Origin: a virus
Virus record (IMG/VR): IMGVR_UViG_3300022925_002732
Span: 1-20,128 of that record
Strand: one strand, 5' to 3'
DNA: 20,128 bases
Shown here one piece after another: positions 18,401 through 20,128 of this stretch. Below the pieces are notes generated by a model, which made no database searches, was not told the DNA's origin, and saw nothing but the letters and a program-made list of their open reading frames with translations. Position numbers and translations under genes: made by a program. Position 1 is the first letter of the stretch. Each line of letters opens with the position of its first letter.

Positions 18401-20128
18401 ACCATATCCGACACCTGTATTTGTTATATGGATAGAACTTATCTGTCCTCTAAACAGTGGTTGAACAGTTGCTTTAAATTCTGATCCTGCTGTAGAGGCA
18501 ATACCAACTTTTCCAGTAACTTCAACAGATATTGGTTGATAGTTAAAATTATGAATTCCAGAACCAATAGAGGTAAGTTCTACAAATTGATCTGTTTTGA
18601 GGAAGAAGTCTTTTGCTGTTGTACCTACTCCAACTTGACTTAATTTAAATTTATCAGCATCAATTGCAGTTATATAATAATCTGTTTGATTTGTAAGACC
18701 AGATATTACAGTTCCATCAGTAGTATATCTTACAATCTCACCAGTCTTATAATCATGATTCTTGATACTGATAAAATCAAGAGATGTGCTAACTCCTGCT
18801 GGTCCACAAGTTCTTTGCTTGTTCTCATATCCTACACCAGAGTTAATAACATTGATTGAACCAATGGTGAGTTTATTGTTTAGAGATTTAAGAGTATGAA
18901 CACCCTCTCCAGCAAGTCCAATAGTGACTGTATTGATACCAGCACTAGATCCTGCAATTGCACTATTTAAAGTATTATGTAATTTTACATCATACTCATT
19001 CAATACTTCAGTATAATAAGTGGCACCTGTCGTCAGTCCTGTGACTGCCTTTTTACCAAAGGTATTATAAGTAACCCTTTCACCGTTTCTAAACCTGTGG
19101 AAGGTCGTAAACCCAATTGTAGAGGTAGATGTAGTGATACCACCTATTCCAGTGCCGAGTGTAGAAATTCCTGTAGCATTGAAAGAGATTTCATTGGTTA
19201 CGGATATTAGGTTTGCTTCTGCTTTAGCTCCAACACCATTTCCACCAGTAATTTTTACTTGAGGAGTTTCGACATAATCAAATCCTGGGTCTAAAACTTC
19301 AATTGCAGATAATCCGCCATTTACTGCACATATACCTGTAGCACCAACTCCTGTGCTATCAGAAATATGTAAAAGAGGGGGATTTATAACATCATAATCA
19401 GAACCACCAGCAACTACCTCTAATTCACGTATTTCATTATAATGAACAAAATCAGAAGATTTGTAATTTAGTAATTCTACACCATTTACAAAAATACCAC
19501 TATATTTTAAATTATTTTGATATTCTTTTGAGTCTATTACCGGATTAGAAACTTCTCTGTATATTTTTTGTGGACTTATATTTTTATTTTTAAACTCTTC
19601 TCTCTCAATAGTGTTATCTCTTATAACAACATTATTCACTCCTCCAGCAGGAGTTACACTTTCAAATTTTCCGGCAAATAAATTAGACTTACTTTTTGCA
19701 AACTTAATATTTTTTTCATCAACTCTTTTTACAACATAAATCCCCTCTGGAAAAATAGCACTAACAATTTCTTCATTAAAGATTACAGAACCATCTGGTT
19801 GAGTAATTGAAGTGATATTTTTTTGTGGTGTATAATATATGAGGTCACCAGTATAGAAATTATGGTCCGTTGCTGTAGTAATAGGAATTAATTCTTGACC
19901 TAAATCAAAAGTTCCAGAAATAGTAAATTTTTGACGATTAGGTCCAACTTTGGTATCCAAATAGGAGGGTAAACTATTTGCTGCGATTAAAACTTTATCT
20001 TTATCTACATAAGTGTTTAATATGTTTGAATTAAACGATTCTAAACCAGCAAAAAGATCAGATTTAAACTTCGTTAATCTTTTTCCTACTTTGATGATTT
20101 TTGCAGGATCACCTACACCAGAACCTCT
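9434..20128 (-). CDS. Giant repeat-rich virion/baseplate protein in the T4 gene 7 position (5' end outside window)
   Basis: The frame is open from the right edge to a TAA at 9434, at least 3564 codons. A TTG at 19960 could be read as a start, but the 56 codons before it are open and protein-like (KVGKRLTKFKSDLFAG, then VLIAANSLPSYLDTKVG), so the real start is upstream of the window. Position directly before gene 8 corresponds to T4 gene 7 (wedge protein, about 1032 aa), but this protein is over three times longer and I see no clear gp7 similarity. Domains, by position: H-x-F-x-x-G-D repeats and GxGY beta repeats (19880-18090), a YHYH-like domain (about 17965-17505), more of both repeats (17310-15030), a conserved tail segment with LPDNDYYQNFSYSIKSKVP (about 14550-14150), a duplicated domain of about 86 residues (13401-12738), GxGY blocks (11460-11050 and 10234-10017), a conserved block with FLNDVLQVPG and VKVIFYRG (about 10920-10690), and WCRQRDDIYLDGRRVSKARP (about 10490-10430). 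Virion structural role is well supported by context and resemblance; the exact function is unknown. Confidence 0.85.
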   Translation of the reverse strand, partial: RGSGVGDPAKIIKVGKRLTKFKSDLFAGLESFNSNILNTYVDKDKVLIAANSLPSYLDTKVGPNRQKFTISGTFDLGQELIPITTATDHNFYTGDLIYYTPQKNITSITQPDGSVIFNEEIVSAIFPEGIYVVKRVDEKNIKFAKSKSNLFAGKFESVTPAGGVNNVVIRDNTIEREEFKNKNISPQKIYREVSNPVIDSKEYQNNLKYSGIFVNGVELLNYKSSDFVHYNEIRELEVVAGGSDYDVINPPLLHISDSTGVGATGICAVNGGLSAIEVLDPGFDYVETPQVKITGGNGVGAKAEANLISVTNEISFNATGISTLGTGIGGITTSTSTIGFTTFHRFRNGERVTYNTFGKKAVTGLTTGATYYTEVLNEYDVKLHNTLNSAIAGSSAGINTVTIGLAGEGVHTLKSLNNKLTIGSINVINSGVGYENKQRTCGPAGVSTSLDFISIKNHDYKTGEIVRYTTDGTVISGLTNQTDYYITAIDADKFKLSQVGVGTTAKDFFLKTDQFVELTSIGSGIHNFNYQPISVEVTGKVGIASTAGSEFKATVQPLFRGQISSIHITNTGVGYGASDIINFKRDPEIKLKSGVGAQLRPIIDQVGRIRDVIVNRTGEEYNSSPHLIITDGTGSGEGALLIPEIVNGNIVSVRVAKSGVGYGVSTTSIQVVSAGEGAQFSTKLQTWELNTVQKGFESLTSDDIFISESNNSDYGLQFSYAYSPRELRKIQYAKDSNGSVLYGKKDLTIRDNQEIDNTDHSSIIGWSYDGYPIYGPYAYERSTGGDITQMKSGYVVELQPNRPPVSVFPREFFIEDFKWVDSTDESVLDRNNGRFCVTPDFPNGTYAYFTTFDLTAAADGVFKNFKRPAFPYVIGEYFKAKPNAFNYDINSNQDNYDINATNWRRNTAPYSITKKNSGYDYLQKSYEFIDQDSVISTTEKGYITDVGIVTSGSNYKINDRVVFESEKGFFSAARISRLDGVSVSNVSFAKTTISNIEFFPTGQKKSFVGISSIVHNFKDGDVVSISGLSTTSSLIEGTYATGISTYALRVSQTIPSVSAVGIITYISVYGRGLDVADVQENDIISIGTGSNEEQVRVLNIDRKSSRLRVLRGQNGKVGVSHTITTIIKDNPKRFNIVVENEASFFSRRNREYYFDPNESLGIGTQSGPGFGKTVTFASPGVGETNLFIPTQQVFLPNHGLATGDEVIYKTHGGDPIGIASISDTSSMLLGENSRLYVANLSPDFIGVSSVPVGLGSTGVYVGTASTNADHGLLYFTGIGTGTRHSFVTDYKNVIKGSVDRDLVTVSTASTHGLVRGDTVYVDVNPSISTTRTVRYNESNRKMVIGGLDFVAAGVALTTNTITVSNHRLITGQKIIHSGTSAGLTNDKEYYAYVVDKDNVKLCDTKYQTKQSRPEFVNITSRQPGTLFPVNPPIEVYRDSTVVFDLSSETLSYLINTTPFPGFLFKLYTDSAFTQEYETDVDGFVFTTSGTPGQSGATATLTVNKNTPKTLYYRLEPIRVIGNKSSYLEIVSSDEVDLHNQINIKDSVFDGKYTISGVTGTTFEYSVSEKPEATSYSGTTSVLSYTTDSLTASGPISALDLKDRRKGYSRLPGISTITTSTGTGAILKPSSTTIGKVVKTKLENIGFNYLSDLTLSPEANLPQVLELNTFFGFSRVGITSFGRGYTTPPTLIVLDGTTQKQIDDIDLRYVTGSNVVPILKNTLSLSGNNPTIRPIKNSNGIRVSNLVYDDADKTVTVTMKKTYSENFPIEVGDKILVENSVVTVDPEADVNAITKGFNSEDYDYKLFNVTGVTANLGGGIGIVTYSFNEFSGLEVAGIFDTTNSSATLVPERLFPVFNFDIKSNSFQKGSVVTSGDLEGTVADWDETNQLLTLESSDDFSVGDIIEEDVTGSKATVNAKYEFKSEYDIDYFSKVDNGWRTENGFLSKIEQRLPDNDYYQNFSYSIKSKVPFQKWNDSVSSLLHSAGFKKFSDLQVESLLPLEDEDALEVVPTDATSIQIDLVNVYDLECVANFDLVTENYIGGANNKYSDEITFKTRIISDFTESISNRVLLIDDISGQFNSNARGTPFQEVNRHKLEDAIGAKFVILVKDKLFTGERQVSLVSVINNVHNGQAMISQYGDTDTELELGTFDYVVDGLDGVLNFYPDKFEVNNYNLSIFSYNLERLDLHSETIGIGSTQIGLSTTSGFPGALVSLASTNHIIAGAAVTTVFTLAGIGTTTSGTRAAKILFSIENSNNEAEFEEVSIVCNGTNVEFIEYGQLTTHSLDATSSGTTGLGTYGVTMSGSDIVVKFTPYDAGITTTYLNALSIGISSEKYVGVGTQDYTHAQLIAEGQDIAASGSPSAVGVGHYANNVNVGIDGCYGIVVVTDTTNNISQISEIVVVDNDSDVFLTEFGIIDSEGNTGVSGLGTLGANRLGTNTTQIVFTPNAGIACHVKTYLNTLSVNEIVTTPDLKDMQSAFVESHFSTYTGTKNTIKKDFELTHKNDNIFQRSFDSSDSAIVNISENTIKMPNHFFVSGQALTYNSPLGIKTDAISIASTDAFPGVGATTLLPADVFCIKVNENFVKIAATAEHALAKNPVSIAFTGNGIQNFHTLTAKDANQKVMLTIDNMLQSPISETRIITELSAEAAAADEVIEFAGITSIFAGDYVRVGAADTGEILKIVSIGIGKTNGIKVERSWVGTKLNSHGIGSTVTKLRGHYNIVNNTVHFVEAPYGNRPIGSISDPPSFRDWIGITSSSTFSGRSFIRNAAIGSTEETYSRNFLYDDITNQFNGSTKDFTLTQNDENVSGVSTSTIVTINGIYQGLGANSNYTVTEEVGVTTISFTGTASSAAHDVNTANVPRGGVIVSVASSAGFGFQPLVAAGATVVINGSGQVSSVAIGNSGSGYRSGIQTTVNVGVAESSTGTPQITFIGTASVIGGHVVSIALTNPGAGFTQTNPPDVFIDPPLSYVNVPLIYSAGSTGLGTGAKVDIVVGNGSSVIDFEVSNTGFGYGNSQVLTVGVGGTVGIPTDPHASFDSFRLIIDEIDSDQFTGWSVGDWDVLDDFSNLFTGSRQRFPLKKGGNFISFVARQGSNINIQDNIFIFLNDVLQVPGVGYEFSGGSQILFTEPPDEGDSVKVIFYRGSSAVDTQDVDITETVKVGDSLDIDSSVDKLDEDPRTVQDIITTNVVNTDAYNGAGLSEDETLERPVKWCRQRDDIYLDGRRVSKARPLYEPSIFPAAYIIKSVGVGSTEIYVDNVRPSFNQDNESTVSTDFQKKLTIVNYGQKVSAAATAVVSSAGTVSSIVLSTGGVGYSTTPDVSVQNPVGLGTTQRAVATASITAGIVTTITVSSGGTGYTQANPPIVLISPPKSLTEEDNTIVSFAGDFGVITGFGTTTVGVASTGITLDLIIEKDSPLRDNTKVTQNTTISGIQTGDYFIVYDSNITHNHVGSGITALDEGGNVIGVGTTFIDNIYRVAHHVAITTSAIGYGATAVRRVTVSVEDFSGVGVGTSVFAGRFSWGKIEFSERVGVATYGAITNNGVVGIRTGPYITRQQSLKSIGFVT
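10017..10234 (-). repeat. GxGY beta-repeat block, last pair in the giant protein
   Basis: Two well-preserved units are 'IVLSTGGVGYSTTPDVSV' and 'ITVSSGGTGYTQANPPIVLI', each followed by a Pro/Gly-rich turn. They are about 37 residues apart. The TQ-x-NPP ending is shared with the AGF unit of the 11050-11460 block. Confidence 0.7.
11050..11460 (-). repeat. GxGY beta-repeat block near the C-terminal third
   Basis: Units read 'VAIGNSGSGYRSGIQTTV', 'IALTNPGAGFTQTNPPDVFI' and 'FEVSNTGFGYGNSQVLTV', separated by small Gly/Ser/Thr-rich stretches with a GTGAKVDI turn. The AGF copy shows that Phe can replace Tyr. Confidence 0.7.
12738..12995 (-). repeat. Duplicated domain of the giant protein, copy B
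   Basis: About 86 residues show the same order as copy A: SEIVVVDN, 'FLTEFGII', 'GVSGLGTLGANRL', QIVFTPNAGI, and the end KTYLNTLSV. Identity to copy A is concentrated in the GLGT-x-G turn, the FTP-x-AGI strand and the TYLN-LS end; the rest has diverged. Confidence 0.65.
13138..13401 (-). repeat. Duplicated domain of the giant protein, copy A
   Basis: This segment of about 88 residues ends 'GTTGLGTYGVTMSGSDIVVKF' then TPYDAGITTTYLNALSIGI. The order of motifs (VSIV, an 'FIEYGQL' strand, the GLGTYG turn, a VVKFTP strand and the TYLNALSI end) recurs in copy B, about 48 residues further along the protein. Confidence 0.65.
15027..15330 (-). repeat. GxGY beta-repeat block, degenerate units
   Basis: The translation shows RRKGYSRLPGISTI with a GTGAIL turn, a weaker unit 'TKLENIGFNYLSDLTL', then 'GITSFGRGYTTPPTLIVLDG'. 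The same V/I-x-x-x-G-x-x-Y-x-x-P pattern recurs at about 35-50 residue spacing, with more divergence than in the other blocks. Confidence 0.55.
17505..17965 (-). other. YHYH-like domain embedded in the giant virion protein
   Basis: The translation contains DHSSIIGWSYDGYPIYGPYAY (split by the family into an HSxIIGxxxDGxPIYGP core), followed by LDRNNGRFCVTPDFPNGTY and then FPYVIG. Order and spacing match what I recall of the YHYH domain family: the DG-x-PIYGP motif, the NGRF-x-x-TP element and the fPYxxG end. The naming motif YHYH is replaced here by YAYF (about 17583-17594), so both family histidines are absent at that point. In free-living bacteria the domain occurs in exported proteins, and its activity is not established. 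Here it is one module of a tail protein. Confidence 0.7.
18088..18450 (-). repeat. GxGY beta-repeat block, three consecutive units
   Basis: Three units follow one another: 'IHITNTGVGYGASDII' with SGVGAQL, 'VIVNRTGEEYNSSPHLII' with GSGEGALL, and 'VRVAKSGVGYGVSTTSIQV' with GEGAQF. The unit length is about 40 residues. The middle copy has lost the GxGY glycine pair (GEEY). Confidence 0.7.
19204..19427 (-). repeat. GxGY-type beta-repeat block (first in the giant protein)
   Basis: Two units are visible: 'LEVVAGGSDYDVINPPLLHI' with a GVGATG turn, and 'AIEVLDPGFDYVETPQVKI' with a GVGAKAEA turn. Each is about 35 residues. The unit is V-x-x-x-G-x-x-Y-x-x-P-x-V-x-I followed by G-x-G-A. Confidence 0.7.

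Noticed and set aside
10017-19427. CRISPR-like or DNA-level repeat array
   Set aside because: The periodicity is in the amino acids; I saw no identical direct DNA repeats with unique spacers.
19958-19960. TTG as the start codon of the giant gene
   Set aside because: Codons before it are open to the right edge and protein-like, and the only SD-like bases (CCTCC in the sense strand) are of the wrong polarity.

Overview
The window looks like the late structural (tail/baseplate) region of a marine T4-like myovirus of the cyanophage/pelagiphage type. The evidence is AT-rich DNA, all genes tightly packed on the minus strand, a T4 gp8 homologue, a DUF4815-type tail protein, and a giant repeat-rich virion protein with a YHYH-like domain of the kind found in Prochlorococcus/Synechococcus and SAR11 myoviruses. 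The host cannot be fixed from this sequence alone. There are no host-like metabolic genes, tRNAs, integrases, insertion sequences or CRISPR arrays. Family names come from reading the proteins and recalling homologues, not from a database search.

Transcription runs from right to left. (1) 20128 to 9434 is one uninterrupted giant gene (at least 3564 codons, open at the right edge) that sits where T4 has gene 7, directly upstream of gene 8. It is a mosaic of small beta-rich repeats around a few unique domains. (2) A 23-bp gap carries a T4-type late promoter motif (AATAAATA) that overlaps the giant gene's stop codon. (3) 9410 to 7854 is the gp8 baseplate wedge homologue, enlarged relative to T4 gp8. 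(4) Six bases later, 7847 to 258 encodes a 2529-residue tail/baseplate protein with an N-terminal DUF4815 region, an Arg/Gly-rich insert and a conserved C-terminal half. (5) One base later, 256 to 32 encodes a 74-residue protein with a near-perfect heptad pattern. (6) A further gene starts at 42, overlaps the previous stop codon, has a good Shine-Dalgarno sequence and runs off the left edge.

The probable unit is a late operon building the baseplate wedge and the outer baseplate or fibre-attachment structures. The most notable feature is at protein level. The same repeat families (a GxGY beta module, an H-x-F-x-x-G-D-x-V-x-Y module and an 'IGdEii...RG...H..Gt' module) recur inside the giant protein and reappear in the neighbouring gp8 and/or DUF4815 proteins, which suggests exchange of repeat cassettes between adjacent tail genes. 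I found no clear evidence for a non-virion system such as defence or an enzymatic pathway.
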